Below are positions 51,009 to 59,284 of a stretch of 59,284 nucleotides of DNA, in pieces. This DNA comes from Thermonema lapsum (lineage in GTDB: Bacteria; Bacteroidota; Bacteroidia; Cytophagales; Thermonemataceae). The notes beneath the pieces were generated by a model. It searched no databases, was not told the origin of the DNA, and saw only the letters and a program-made list of their open reading frames with translations. Every line of letters begins with the position of its first letter. Position 1 is the first letter of the stretch. The stretch covers positions 1 to 59,284 of the forward strand of contig NZ_JAASRN010000006.1 of the NCBI RefSeq assembly GCF_011761635.1, written 5' to 3'. The translations under genes were made by a program, and so were the position numbers.

Positions 51009-51782
51009 TTAGTTGAGTTTAAACATATCGCCTCGTAAGCGCTGCCCCCCGTCTATGTAGATGGTTTCACCGGTAATGTAGGCAGCCATGGGGGTAAGCA
51101 GGAAAGCGGTCAGGTAAGCCACCTCTTCGGTGGTACCCAAGCGCTTGAGAGGTATAGTTTCGGCAATGCCTTGTTTGATGCTTTCGGGGTACTGCTCCAG
51201 TCCGGTCGATTGTATGATACCGGGTGCCACGGCATTGACACGGATGCCATAACGGCTCCATTCTACTGCCAGCGTTTTGGTCATATTGTCCACACCGGCA
51301 CGTGCCGCGCCTGTGTGCATCATGCCGGGAAAACCACGGTAGATATTGGCAATGATGTTGACGATGCTGCCGCTTTTTTGCGGAATGAAAAAGCGGTTTG
51401 CCATGGTGTAGGTCATATTCCATGTGCCATTGAGGTTGTTATTCACCACGGCATGGAATCCCTTAGGGGTGATTTGTTCGGCAGGGGCAGGGAATTGCCC
51501 GCCGGCATTGTTCACAAGAAAATCGAGACGTTTATAGCGCTGGGCAATGAAGTCAGCCAAAGCTTCCACTTGTTCGGGCTCGCGTATGTCGCAAACACAG
51601 TAACACACTTCTCCAAAGGGGGCAAGGCTTTCAGCAGCTGCCCGCAGCTTTTCTTCTTTTCTTCCGCTGATGCATACGGTCGCGCCCATGTTTAGAAGTT
51701 GTTTGGCTATGGCATAGCCTATACCACTGCCTCCGCCGGTTACTACAGCTATTCTTTCTTTCAGTAAGTCGCTGCTAAACAT
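51009..51782 (-). CDS. PECR/DECR-like short-chain enoyl-CoA reductase
   Basis: 257 residues. The NADP motif TGGGSGIGYAIAKQL and VNNAGGQFPAP are standard for SDRs. At the catalytic site the Tyr-x3-Lys pair is replaced by HTGAARAGVDNMTKTL, matching peroxisomal trans-2-enoyl-CoA reductase (HSGAARAGV) and relatives of 2,4-dienoyl-CoA reductase. This points to reduction of an unsaturated acyl-CoA rather than alcohol oxidation. It starts 4 bp after the BKACE stop and ends 14 bp before the ligase start. Confidence 0.88.
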   Translation of the reverse strand: MFSSDLLKERIAVVTGGGSGIGYAIAKQLLNMGATVCISGRKEEKLRAAAESLAPFGEVCYCVCDIREPEQVEALADFIAQRYKRLDFLVNNAGGQFPAPAEQITPKGFHAVVNNNLNGTWNMTYTMANRFFIPQKSGSIVNIIANIYRGFPGMMHTGAARAGVDNMTKTLAVEWSRYGIRVNAVAPGIIQSTGLEQYPESIKQGIAETIPLKRLGTTEEVAYLTAFLLTPMAAYITGETIYIDGGQRLRGDMFKLN

Positions 51783-51786
51783 AAAT

Positions 51787-52656
51787 TTACAAATTTTTCA
51801 CAGATAAATTCAACATCTGCCTTGCCTCGGCTACTGTAGCCGGTTCGCGCCCCAGCGTACGCACTAAGCGGGCGGCAGCTTCTACCAGCTCGCCGTTCGA
51901 TTTTGCCATAGCACCCTCGGGCAAATAGAAGTTGTCTTCTAAGCCTACACGTATGTGTCCACCTATGGTAATGGCGGCAGCTGCTAGTGCCCACTGCTTG
52001 CGCCCGATGCCAATGACCTGCCAATGTGAGCCGGGCGGTACGCTGCGTGCCTGATGCAAAAGGTTTTCGGTGGTAGCAGGAATACCTCCAAGCACCCCCA
52101 TCACAAAACTGAAGACATAGGGCGGCTTCAAAATGCCCATGTCTATGAAAGGCATGGCATTGTTGATGTGCCCGCAGTCAAAGACCTCCATTTCGGGCAG
52201 GGTGCCCGCTTCGTTCATGCGCTCCAAGAAGAAGCGTATATCTTTGAATGGGTTTTGAAAAACAAAGTCGTGATAAAACTGCTTGGTTTTGGGCGAATAG
52301 ATGGCATAGTTCATAGAGCCCATATTCAAGGCTGCCATATCGGGTTTCAGTGCCGAAATGTGGTGGATGCGTTCTTCTTTCGAAATACCGATGGCACCTG
52401 TAGAGAAGTTGATGATAACATCGGGGCAGCGCTTGCGCACTTCTTCGTAAATGCGACGATAGGTTTCTATGTCGTAGGCGGGGGCGCCGTTGTCTTGGCG
52501 GGCGTGTATGTGCAAGACCGACGCACCGGCTTCGACGGCACGTCTGCCCTCTTCGGCTATTTCTTCGGGGGTGTAAGGAATGTAGGGGCATTGGTCGCGT
52601 GTTGCCAGCACCCCGGTGAGAGCTGCAGTAATGACTACTTTTTTGTCAGATGCCAT
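51787..52656 (-). CDS. BKACE family beta-keto acid cleavage enzyme
   Basis: 289 residues, full length for DUF849. VVITAALTGVLATRDQCPYI and PYTPEEIAEEGRRAVEAGAS open the TIM barrel. VLHIHARQDNG (His49 and His51) supplies zinc ligands, and GGHIRVGLEDNFYLPEG is the conserved end of the family. BKACE enzymes cleave a beta-keto acid with acetyl-CoA to give acetoacetate and a new acyl-CoA. The lysine-fermentation member (Kce) is the named prototype, but its operon partners are absent here, so the substrate is unknown. Confidence 0.9.
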   Translation of the reverse strand: MASDKKVVITAALTGVLATRDQCPYIPYTPEEIAEEGRRAVEAGASVLHIHARQDNGAPAYDIETYRRIYEEVRKRCPDVIINFSTGAIGISKEERIHHISALKPDMAALNMGSMNYAIYSPKTKQFYHDFVFQNPFKDIRFFLERMNEAGTLPEMEVFDCGHINNAMPFIDMGILKPPYVFSFVMGVLGGIPATTENLLHQARSVPPGSHWQVIGIGRKQWALAAAAITIGGHIRVGLEDNFYLPEGAMAKSNGELVEAAARLVRTLGREPATVAEARQMLNLSVKNL

Positions 52657-52678
52657 AAGTATTGCGTTTTTGGTAAGT

Positions 52679-53494
52679 TTATTCTCCTATCCATTGAGGT
52701 TTTCGCTTTTCGCTGAATGCACGGATGCCTTCCTGTGCATCTTTGGTTTGCAGCAGCTGCATGAGCTTGTGGTTCAAGGCTTCATGAGAGAGCTGCTCCA
52801 AATGATGATAAGCGTCGATGCCTGCCTGCATAGCCAAGGGGGCACCTTCGCGCAGCTGTTCCACCAGTTGCCGCATCGTAGGTTCCACTTCTGCGGCTTG
52901 CGCCACCAGATGGGTTACCAAACCATAAGGCAACAGTGCTTCGGCAGGGCGCGCTTCGCCCAACAAACACCAGTTAAGCGCCTGTCGCGCAGGCATAAAG
53001 CCGGCAAGGGCTTTCATTACCTGCAAAGGGAAAAGCCCGCGCTTCACCTCGGGCAATGAAAAGTGCACTTGACGGTGAGCTACTACAAAAGTGCTTGCCG
53101 TCACCAGCAGCATGCCACCGGCAAGCACATTGCCCGTGATGCCCGTAATCAGGGGTTTGGTGAATTGCTCGAAGAGCTCATGCACCACCAAAGGACGCTG
53201 GGCAGGCGGCACCGTCGAATGGTGTTCTATGCCTCCCATCATCGCTTTGAGGTCGGCACCGGCACAAAAAACCGGTCCCCGAGCCGTCAGCATCACAAAG
53301 CGCAGCCGGCGGTTGTTTTGGGCATAAGCCAAAGCATAAGCCAACTCGTTCAACATGACCGGATTCAGGGCATTGTGCCGTTCGGCATGGTTTAGGGTCA
53401 GCCATAGGCAGTCGGCTTCTTCACGGCACTCAATAAAGTGCCAACGAAAGCGCTGCAGGGCGTCCTCGGCTATTTCGGAAAAATAGGTATTCAT
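52679..53494 (-). CDS. Enoyl-CoA hydratase/isomerase (crotonase) family protein, atypical active site
   Basis: 271 residues from the ATG at 53492-53494, which overlaps the carboxylase stop as ATGA. NHAERHNALNPVMLNEL and VFCAGADLKAMMGG form the oxyanion hole. The helix with the first catalytic Glu reads LAGGMLLVTAS, with Leu129 where hydratases have Glu in GG(G/M)xE. The second Glu is kept (PEVKRGLFP, Glu149). A normal hydratase mechanism is thus doubtful, and isomerase or other crotonase chemistry is possible. By position it takes the place of methylglutaconyl-CoA hydratase. Confidence 0.85.
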   Translation of the reverse strand: MNTYFSEIAEDALQRFRWHFIECREEADCLWLTLNHAERHNALNPVMLNELAYALAYAQNNRRLRFVMLTARGPVFCAGADLKAMMGGIEHHSTVPPAQRPLVVHELFEQFTKPLITGITGNVLAGGMLLVTASTFVVAHRQVHFSLPEVKRGLFPLQVMKALAGFMPARQALNWCLLGEARPAEALLPYGLVTHLVAQAAEVEPTMRQLVEQLREGAPLAMQAGIDAYHHLEQLSHEALNHKLMQLLQTKDAQEGIRAFSEKRKPQWIGE

Positions 53495-55551
53495 GACTCT
53501 TTTGCTTTTCCTTCGGTTTGTTCTTGTTTTAGGGGCTCTATCTGAATCAGGCAGGTGCCTGCTTCTATGTTGGCTCCTTCTTCCACGTATATCTCCTTCA
53601 CAATGCCCTCTTCCAAAGCATGCATTTGGTTTTCCATTTTCATGGAAACGAACACCAAGAGAGGTTGCCCTTTCTTCACGTGGTCGCCTGCTTTCACCAG
53701 CAGACGCGTAACCTGTCCCGGCATTTCTGCCTGATAACTGCCTTCGGGAAGTTCGGTCTTTAATTCGGGGAAACGGGGCAATAAAAAGGCTTCGATGCTG
53801 CCCTGCATGGCTTGCCATACTACATAGCGATGCTCCACAGCGTCGGTTTCTATGATGGTGAGGGCAAAACGCTGCCCTTCCCATTCGAAAACAATTTCTC
53901 TGGGCAGAAGCTGCAGCAGGCGGGCGTGTCCTTCCCATCCTTCGCCTTTGCAGCAGAAAAGCCCTTCGGCAAGGGGGCTACATTCTACCGTGATGATTTG
54001 GTTGCCTAACTTCCAGCCGTAGGGCAAAGTAGCTTGGGGCACATTGCGCCAATTAGGCACAAGCGAAGGTAGCAGCCCTCGTCCTTGCACAGCAAAGCTT
54101 ACACGATGCAGCGTCAAGCCCACTGCCCACGTTCTTAGCAAAGCGAGGGGTGGCGTCTCTCCTGCTTTCGTGAGTGTCTGCTTTCTTTCCAAAAAGTGGG
54201 TATCGTATTCGCCCCGCACAAAATCAGGGTCGAGGCAAAGCGCTTTCAGAAAAGCTAAATTGTGGCGTATGCCCAAACAAAGGATTTGCTCCAGTGCATA
54301 ATGCAGCCGCTGCAGCGCTTGCCTGCGGTCGGCAGCGTGCACAATGACTTTGGCAATCATAGAGTCGTAGTAGGGCGATATATCGCAGCCGCTTTCAATG
54401 CCGCTGTCTATGCGTAGATAAGGCAGCTGAGGCACTTGCCAGTAATGGATGGTGCCTGTAGAAGGGCGAAAATCTTGTGCCGGGTCTTCGGCACACAAGC
54501 GGGCTTCGATGGCGTAGCCCTGCTGGCGCAGCTCTTCCTGACGGTAGGGGAAAGGCTCGCCCGCGGCAATGCGTATCTGCCATTCCACCAAATCCAAGCC
54601 AGTGATGGCTTCGGTTACGGGGTGCTCTACTTGCAGGCGGGTATTGACCTCCAGAAAATAAAATTCGCCTTTGCCTACATAGATAAACTCTACGGTGCCT
54701 GCATTGTCGTAATTGAGGGCATGTGCTGCCCTTAGAGCAGCTGCCCCCATTGCCTGCCGTTCTTCTTCGCTTAAAACAGGTGAGGGCGACTCCTCTATGA
54801 TTTTTTGATAACGCCGCTGAATGCTGCACTCCCGCTCGAAAAGATGTACGATGTGCCCATGTCGGTCACCTAAAATCTGAAATTCAATATGGCGAGCTGC
54901 CTCGAAATAGCGTTCAAGCAGCAATTCGTCATCACCGAAGGCATGAAGTGCCTCGCGCTTTGCTGCCGCAAAAGCAGCTTCGAAGTCTTCGGGTGAGCGT
55001 ACGATACGCATGCCCTTGCCACCACCACCTGCCACTGCCTTCAGCAATACAGGGTAGCCTATGGAAGCGGCTGCTTGTTTCATCTCTTCACAAGAAGCAC
55101 CGACTTTGCGAAAACCGGGCACCGTAGGCACGCCCTGTGCTTCCATCAGGGCTTTAGCTTTGGCTTTTGAGCCCATTTGTTCGATAGCATCGGCATTCGG
55201 ACCAATGAAAAGCAGGGGTGCCCCGCCAGCTTCCACCCGTTGTTGCGACAGCCGTGCTACCGTACGGGCAAAGTCCGCATTTTCCGACAAGAAACCATAG
55301 CCGGGATGAATAGCATCAACTCCCGCCTTCAAAGCGATGTTTACTATTTTTTCTATGTTCAGATAACTTTCCGAGGGGGTGTTGCCTCCCAACGCATAGG
55401 CTTCGTCGGCTTCTGCCACAAAAGGCATGTAGCGGTCGGCGTCGCTATAAACAGCCACAGTAGCAATGCCCATCTTGCGGCAGCTGCGCTGAATACGACG
55501 GGCTATCTCACCACGGTTTGCTATCAATATTTTGCGTATGTCGTGTATCAT
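53491..55551 (-). CDS. Biotin carboxylase/BCCP subunit of an acyl-CoA carboxylase (methylcrotonyl-CoA type)
   Basis: 686 residues, the size of MccA/PccA. The biotin carboxylase part starts IRKILIANRGEIARRIQRSC. The ATP-grasp loop is LKAVAGGGGKGMRIV, and FYFLEVNTRLQVEHPVTEAI holds the catalytic Glu/Arg/His region. The C-terminal biotinyl domain has the target Lys638 in VFVSMKMENQM, with SMKM instead of the common AMKM. It carboxylates biotin and works with the carboxyltransferase encoded 12 bp upstream. Its stop overlaps the next start by 4 bp. Confidence 0.93.
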   Translation of the reverse strand: MIHDIRKILIANRGEIARRIQRSCRKMGIATVAVYSDADRYMPFVAEADEAYALGGNTPSESYLNIEKIVNIALKAGVDAIHPGYGFLSENADFARTVARLSQQRVEAGGAPLLFIGPNADAIEQMGSKAKAKALMEAQGVPTVPGFRKVGASCEEMKQAAASIGYPVLLKAVAGGGGKGMRIVRSPEDFEAAFAAAKREALHAFGDDELLLERYFEAARHIEFQILGDRHGHIVHLFERECSIQRRYQKIIEESPSPVLSEEERQAMGAAALRAAHALNYDNAGTVEFIYVGKGEFYFLEVNTRLQVEHPVTEAITGLDLVEWQIRIAAGEPFPYRQEELRQQGYAIEARLCAEDPAQDFRPSTGTIHYWQVPQLPYLRIDSGIESGCDISPYYDSMIAKVIVHAADRRQALQRLHYALEQILCLGIRHNLAFLKALCLDPDFVRGEYDTHFLERKQTLTKAGETPPLALLRTWAVGLTLHRVSFAVQGRGLLPSLVPNWRNVPQATLPYGWKLGNQIITVECSPLAEGLFCCKGEGWEGHARLLQLLPREIVFEWEGQRFALTIIETDAVEHRYVVWQAMQGSIEAFLLPRFPELKTELPEGSYQAEMPGQVTRLLVKAGDHVKKGQPLLVFVSMKMENQMHALEEGIVKEIYVEEGANIEAGTCLIQIEPLKQEQTEGKAKES

Positions 55552-55563
55552 GATGTTGGATAG

Positions 55564-57165
55564 TTACATGCGGAACACACCATAAGTGTTGGAAGGTCGA
55601 ATGGGGGCATTGTTTACTACCGACAAACAAATACCCAAATAATCGCGCGTGAGGCGTGGGTCTATGACGCCATCGTCCCACACTTGGGCGGTGCTGTACC
55701 ATGCATTCGAGGTCTTTTCTATCTCCTGCATCAAATGTTGGCGCAGCATGGCGGCTTGTTGTTCGTCGAAAGGGATGCCCGCTTTAGCTGCCGACTGCCT
55801 TTGTACGATTTCCATTACGCCGGCAAGTTGGTCGGGTCCCATCACTGCAATGCGACTGTTGGGATAACTGAACAAGAAGCGTGGACGGTAGGCACGCCCC
55901 GCCATGGCATAGTTTCCGGCTCCGTACGACGCCCCTACCATCAGCGTGATGTGGGGCACCTCACTGTTCGATACGGCATTGATGAGCTTGGCACCGTGCT
56001 TGATGATGCCTTCCTGCTCATACTGCTTACCTACCATAAAGCCAGTGATGTTTTGCAAGAAAAGAATGGGCTTTTCTTGGCGGTTGCACAGTTCAATGAA
56101 ATGCGCTCCTTTGTTGGCAGAGTCAGAGAAAAGCACGCCATTGTTGGCAATGATGCCTACCGGGTAGCCGTGTATTTCAGCCCAGGCAGTAACCAACGTA
56201 CGCCCCCACAAAGGTTTGAATTCCAAAAAACGCGAATCATCGACAATGCGGGCTATCAGTTCGCGTATATCGAAGGGGTGCTTGGGGTCAGGTGGCACTA
56301 TCTGCACAATTTCATCGGCAGCATAGCGAGGCGGTAAAGGCGTATGCTTGGGGGTAAAGTGTGTGCGCGGCGGGCGCAACTGCCCTACAATTTCACGTGC
56401 CAAACGGATAGCATCCAGCTCATTATCGGCGAGGAAATCGGCAACGCCCGACTGTGTGGCATGCATTTCAGCCCCCCCTAAACTCTCTTCATCCACCACC
56501 TCACCGGTTGCCATCTTCACCAAAGGCGGACCAGCCAAAAATACCTTTGCACGTTCGCGAACAAAGATGGTATAATCGCTCATGCCGGGCACGTAAGCCC
56601 CTCCTGCAGTGGCATTGCCCATCACTACCGAAATGGTAGGGATGCCCATCTTTGAACGTTGGGTAATTTCCCGAAAAATTGCCCCGCCATAATTGAATAT
56701 TTTGGCTTGTTCGGGCAAGTTGGCACCCCCCGACTCCACAAAATTAATGACCGGCAGCTCATTTTCTCGGGCAATCTCGTTGAGGCGTAAGCTCTTTTGT
56801 AGGGTAGGCAGGTCAATGGCACCGCCCTTCTCAGTTCCTACGTTGGAAATCACCATCACCCAACGCCCACACACACAACCGATGCCCCCCACCGTAGTGC
56901 CACCCGGTGAAGAGCTTTTGCCACCTAAACCAGCAAGCGGCAAAAGCTCTAAGAAAGGCGAACCTTCATCTAAAACATACTCGATGCGCTCGCGCGCCAA
57001 CAACTTCCCTTGCTTTCGTGCCTTCTGTATGTGTTTCTCTTCGCCTTGAAAAAGACAAGAATTGTAGTGCTTTTGCAACTCATCGAGCAGTTGTTGCATT
57101 TGGGCAGCCTGCTGCCGGCTACTTTCATTGGGCTGCCAACGGCTTTTAAATACGGGCATTCTCAT
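55564..57165 (-). CDS. Carboxyltransferase subunit of an acyl-CoA carboxylase (methylcrotonyl-CoA type)
   Basis: 533 residues, typical for MccB. KARKQGKLLARERIEYVLDE, PVINFVESGGANLPEQ, VVMGNATAGGAYVPGMSDYT and FLQNITGFMVGKQYEQEGII are diagnostic of the methylcrotonyl-CoA carboxylase beta subunit. The acetyl/propionyl type differs at these sites. ASYGAGNYAMAGRAYRPRFL supports this. It transfers CO2 from biotin to the acyl-CoA. Its start overlaps the tetR stop by 4 bp (ATGA), so the regulator and this subunit are translationally coupled. Confidence 0.93.
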   Translation of the reverse strand: MRMPVFKSRWQPNESSRQQAAQMQQLLDELQKHYNSCLFQGEEKHIQKARKQGKLLARERIEYVLDEGSPFLELLPLAGLGGKSSSPGGTTVGGIGCVCGRWVMVISNVGTEKGGAIDLPTLQKSLRLNEIARENELPVINFVESGGANLPEQAKIFNYGGAIFREITQRSKMGIPTISVVMGNATAGGAYVPGMSDYTIFVRERAKVFLAGPPLVKMATGEVVDEESLGGAEMHATQSGVADFLADNELDAIRLAREIVGQLRPPRTHFTPKHTPLPPRYAADEIVQIVPPDPKHPFDIRELIARIVDDSRFLEFKPLWGRTLVTAWAEIHGYPVGIIANNGVLFSDSANKGAHFIELCNRQEKPILFLQNITGFMVGKQYEQEGIIKHGAKLINAVSNSEVPHITLMVGASYGAGNYAMAGRAYRPRFLFSYPNSRIAVMGPDQLAGVMEIVQRQSAAKAGIPFDEQQAAMLRQHLMQEIEKTSNAWYSTAQVWDDGVIDPRLTRDYLGICLSVVNNAPIRPSNTYGVFRM

Positions 57166-57785
57166 AGAGCATTGTTTTGAATGAGTTTTTCTATTTTAGC
57201 TTTGCCTTTTTCAGTGGCATAGGGCAAAAGCAAGTGCCACATGCGCAAGCGGGCTTCCTGCCAGTTATCGGCTTGGCGACGAATTGCCTGCTGCATAGGA
57301 AAGAAAAAGAGCACCATCCAGAGCGTATGTGCCAAGCTATTGTAGCCTTCGGGGCGGGCTTGCAAATTGCCGGCTCCTACGGCGTAATCCAGCATGCCTT
57401 TCAGATAAGCGATGTGGGCTTCTATGTGTGCACGCAAAGCGGCAGCTACTTCCTCACTTTCTTGGGCTATGTCGAGGGTGTTCAAATAAAAAAAGCGGAA
57501 ACGGTAGCTAAGCTCCAAGATAGCTTGCGTCTTCTCATGAGCATGCTCGAAGGTGGGCAACTGCAAAACCGCCGATAAGAGTTTTTGGCGTTCACTTTCC
57601 AGCTGCTCATAAAGGGCTTGCAAAATGCTTTCTTTCGATTTGAAATGATACGCCAAATTGCCGGGACTGATGCCGGCAGCCTCGGCAATGTCTTTCATGT
57701 TCACCTGTGCGAATCCACGCCGGTTAAACTGCTCCAATGCCGCCTCCAATATTTTTTTCTTGGTATTTACTTTTGACAAAAGCAT
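57162..57785 (-). CDS. TetR family regulator heading the acyl-CoA operon
   Basis: 207 residues. The helix-turn-helix reads KKKILEAALEQFNRRGFAQV, then MKDIAEAAGISPGNLAYHFK and SKESILQALY. The C-terminal ligand domain has hydrophobic helices (RFRFFYLNTLDIAQESEEV, MVLFFFPMQQAI), consistent with sensing an acyl-CoA. It is the first gene of an eight-gene operon, so it probably represses itself and the pathway until its ligand appears. Confidence 0.92.
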   Translation of the reverse strand: MLLSKVNTKKKILEAALEQFNRRGFAQVNMKDIAEAAGISPGNLAYHFKSKESILQALYEQLESERQKLLSAVLQLPTFEHAHEKTQAILELSYRFRFFYLNTLDIAQESEEVAAALRAHIEAHIAYLKGMLDYAVGAGNLQARPEGYNSLAHTLWMVLFFFPMQQAIRRQADNWQEARLRMWHLLLPYATEKGKAKIEKLIQNNAL

Positions 57786-57834
57786 AAGCGAAATAGAAAT
57801 ACAATTCTAATTTTACAAATAATAATATGCTTTT
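57778..57834. promoter_or_regulatory. Candidate operator pair before the TetR-led operon
   Basis: AAAAGCATA (57778-57786, overlapping the tetR start) and TATGCTTTT (57826-57834) are exact inverted copies 39 bp apart in an AT-rich leader. A pair of half-sites this far apart would need looping, so this is only a candidate. Confidence 0.3.
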
Positions 57835-58003
57835 ATTTCAAAAAATCAAAAATTAGTGCAACTTTTTTTTGTTTTTTTCACAAAGAACAAGCAGAAACGC
57901 ATTCAGTAAGTCCCTTTTGATAGGGGTGCACACTGGGACAGTTCATTTTTTATCGCTTTGAGCTGCTTTGTCTAAAAAGCCCTATCTGTTAAAATAGACA
58001 ACT

Positions 58004-58331
58004 ATGAAAAGGGATTGGAGTAAATACAACAAGGAGCTAATAAAAAGAGGAGAGGTACTAATAGACCCTGAAGGATTTGGTATAGAGGCAGAGACAGAGC
58101 AGATCAGAAAAACAGGAAGACCACCACTATACACAGACAAGCTAATACTCCTGCTCCTCTTCATAAAGTTTGCCCTGAGACTACCATACAGACAAACTCT
58201 CTTTTCAGTGTTTAAGCGATGGTTTGGGGAGCACGTAGTTAGTAGTTAGTAGGAAGTTTGAGAACATCAGGAAGGAGATAGTGTTTAAAGTGGGAATAAT
58301 TAACATGTTTTTGATAGTAGGAGAGGTATGA
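58004..58331 (+). pseudogene. IS5-family transposase with an internal deletion
   Basis: The N-terminal 81 codons read MKRDWSKYNKELIKRGEVLI and then KTGRPPLYTDKLILLLLFIK with ALRLPYRQTLFS, the conserved start of a group of IS5-like transposases. The frame stops at 58247 within a TAG-rich stretch. In the next frame 58251-58328 reads RKFENIRKEIVFKVGIINMF, resembling the C-terminal end of the same family. The DDE catalytic centre between them is missing, so the element is dead. I could not find terminal inverted repeats. Confidence 0.7.
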
Positions 58332-58481
58332 AAGTGAAGGGTGGTTATGCGAAAAGCTGTAGGGTTGGGTCAGGCTGGGTAGGGTATGGGCTTGTTTTTG
58401 GACAAAGCACGAGTTTTTTTATAAATTGTGAATTTAGGTTAAGAAACAGTTGTTTAAAAACCATAAAAGGAATAGTCCAAT

Positions 58482-59156
58482 ATGGATAAGATGACTTTTG
58501 ATTATTTAAAAAACCTTATCAAGAGATCTAAGTTTCTAACCCTAATTTTAAAATCAGCTTATTTTGAAATCAAAGGGTTTCAAACAAAAATAAGAGTGAA
58601 GCAAATTTTGAAGAAAGAAAATGAAATAAAAATTGATGTTGGTGGAGGCGATTTCAAAAGAGATGGTTGGTTTACTTTAGACCTTAATTATAAATCTGAT
58701 CTCGTATGGGATTTAAGAAATGGGCTTCCGTTTCCTGATAATTCTTTAGATTATATTTATACTTCCCATACATTAGAACATTTTTATTTTAAAGAGATAA
58801 TTTTCTTGCTTAAGGAATTTTATAGAGTTTTGAAACCAGCAAAAGGAATTTTAAGAATTGCTGTTCCAAATGCTCGAATTTATATAAACGCTTATTATGA
58901 AAATAAAGAATTACCTAGCCATTTTTTGGGATATAAACCTGCTTTTAACAATACAACAAAGATTGATTACATAAACTATATAGCATACATGGATGGGCAT
59001 CATAAATATCTATTCGATGAAGAAAATTTGAAATATTTAGTTGAATATGTTGGATTTAAGAATGTAAAAATTGTAGAATTTGATGGATCTGTTGATTTAT
59101 TCGAAAGAAAACATGAGAGTATTTACTGTGTTGGTTATAAAATAAAAACAAATTAA
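58482..59156 (+). CDS. Class I SAM-dependent methyltransferase, AT-rich
   Basis: 224 residues. IKIDVGGGDFKRDGWFTLDL is motif I with the acidic loop. LPFPDNSLDYIYTSHTLEHF is the post-II motif of Methyltransf_11 proteins, and FYRVLKPAKGILRIAVPNAR follows. The His-rich YMDGHHKYLFDEENLKYLVE segment is often seen in methyltransferases of surface polysaccharide clusters. The DNA is clearly more AT-rich than the acyl-CoA operon, and a dead IS lies just upstream, both signs of transfer. The remaining 128 bp to the window end shows no gene. Confidence 0.85.
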   Translation: MDKMTFDYLKNLIKRSKFLTLILKSAYFEIKGFQTKIRVKQILKKENEIKIDVGGGDFKRDGWFTLDLNYKSDLVWDLRNGLPFPDNSLDYIYTSHTLEHFYFKEIIFLLKEFYRVLKPAKGILRIAVPNARIYINAYYENKELPSHFLGYKPAFNNTTKIDYINYIAYMDGHHKYLFDEENLKYLVEYVGFKNVKIVEFDGSVDLFERKHESIYCVGYKIKTN

Positions 59157-59284
59157 TCATTCCCTTTTTGGGAATTAGTAACCAAATACAGATAAATTTC
59201 CATTCCTTTTTGCGATAAATAAGGCAATGGTTATTCTCAACATCTCTTCACTTTTTGAATAACATCTCGTTTTCCTCCTCAACC

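Noticed and set aside
52679-53938. Longer 419-codon version of the crotonase frame
   Set aside because: The first 148 codons overlap the carboxylase gene in another frame and are Arg-rich nonsense; the ATG at 53494 fits the family start and the ATGA overlap.

Overview
The window reads as a member of the Bacteroidota, most like a Cytophagales-type bacterium (lineage inferred; genus not identified). Reasons: a T9SS type A tail on a large subtilase, a T9SS type B (CHU_C) domain next to a PorP/SprF protein, a SusD-like gene, an OmpA protein with thrombospondin-3 repeats, MbnP/MbnH-type copper genes, and one TAnnTTTG promoter element upstream of parA. I saw no rRNA, tRNA or CRISPR array.

Layout. 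1-0.9 kb: a partial IS1-like transposase lies against a broken truncated-haemoglobin gene preceded by an Rrf2 regulator. 0.9-2.4 kb: PorP/SprF plus a stand-alone type B sorting-domain protein. 2.4-5.8 kb: a complete plasmid-type replication and partition module (parB, parA, AT-rich DNA, four CTTTGA-N3-TCAAAG palindromes, six 19-bp iterons, Rep_3 initiator). The window is therefore probably part of a megaplasmid or chromid, or of a chromosome carrying an integrated plasmid. 5.8-9.4 kb: FkbM methyltransferase, GT2 glycosyltransferase, sulfide:quinone oxidoreductase. 9.4-13.8 kb: sbcDC. 13.9-24.2 kb: OmpA/TSP3 protein, a DEDDh exonuclease next to a small Rossmann-like protein, GT4, SDR, phenylalanine hydroxylase, DegT aminotransferase, P1-type nuclease and a secreted protein. 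24.4-33.5 kb: UPF1-like helicase, exported amidase, a subtilase remnant, an intact T9SS subtilase and two exported proteins of unknown role.

28-38 kb holds several decayed genes. They comprise the subtilase remnant, a SusD gene that lost its N-terminal coding part, a small orphan ORF, and a gene in which the start of a TolC-type protein is fused in frame to the core of an ABC-2 permease behind a marR gene. 38-43 kb: an AT-rich exported superoxide dismutase, then a four-gene copper-handling cluster (small membrane protein, MbnP lipoprotein, MbnH-like dihaem peroxidase, outer-membrane protein). 43-47.8 kb: NADP-isocitrate dehydrogenase divergent from a LysR regulator, an SbtA-like bicarbonate transporter, and a PhzF isomerase.

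47.8-57.8 kb is one tightly packed minus-strand operon of eight genes led by its own TetR regulator. It encodes a biotin-dependent acyl-CoA carboxylase (two subunits), a crotonase-fold protein, a BKACE-type beta-keto acid cleavage enzyme, a PECR-like SDR, an acyl-CoA ligase and an acyl-CoA dehydrogenase fused to an SCP2 domain. It resembles leucine/isovalerate degradation but has no HMG-CoA lyase. 57.9-59.3 kb: an internally deleted IS5-type transposase and an AT-rich methyltransferase that looks acquired.
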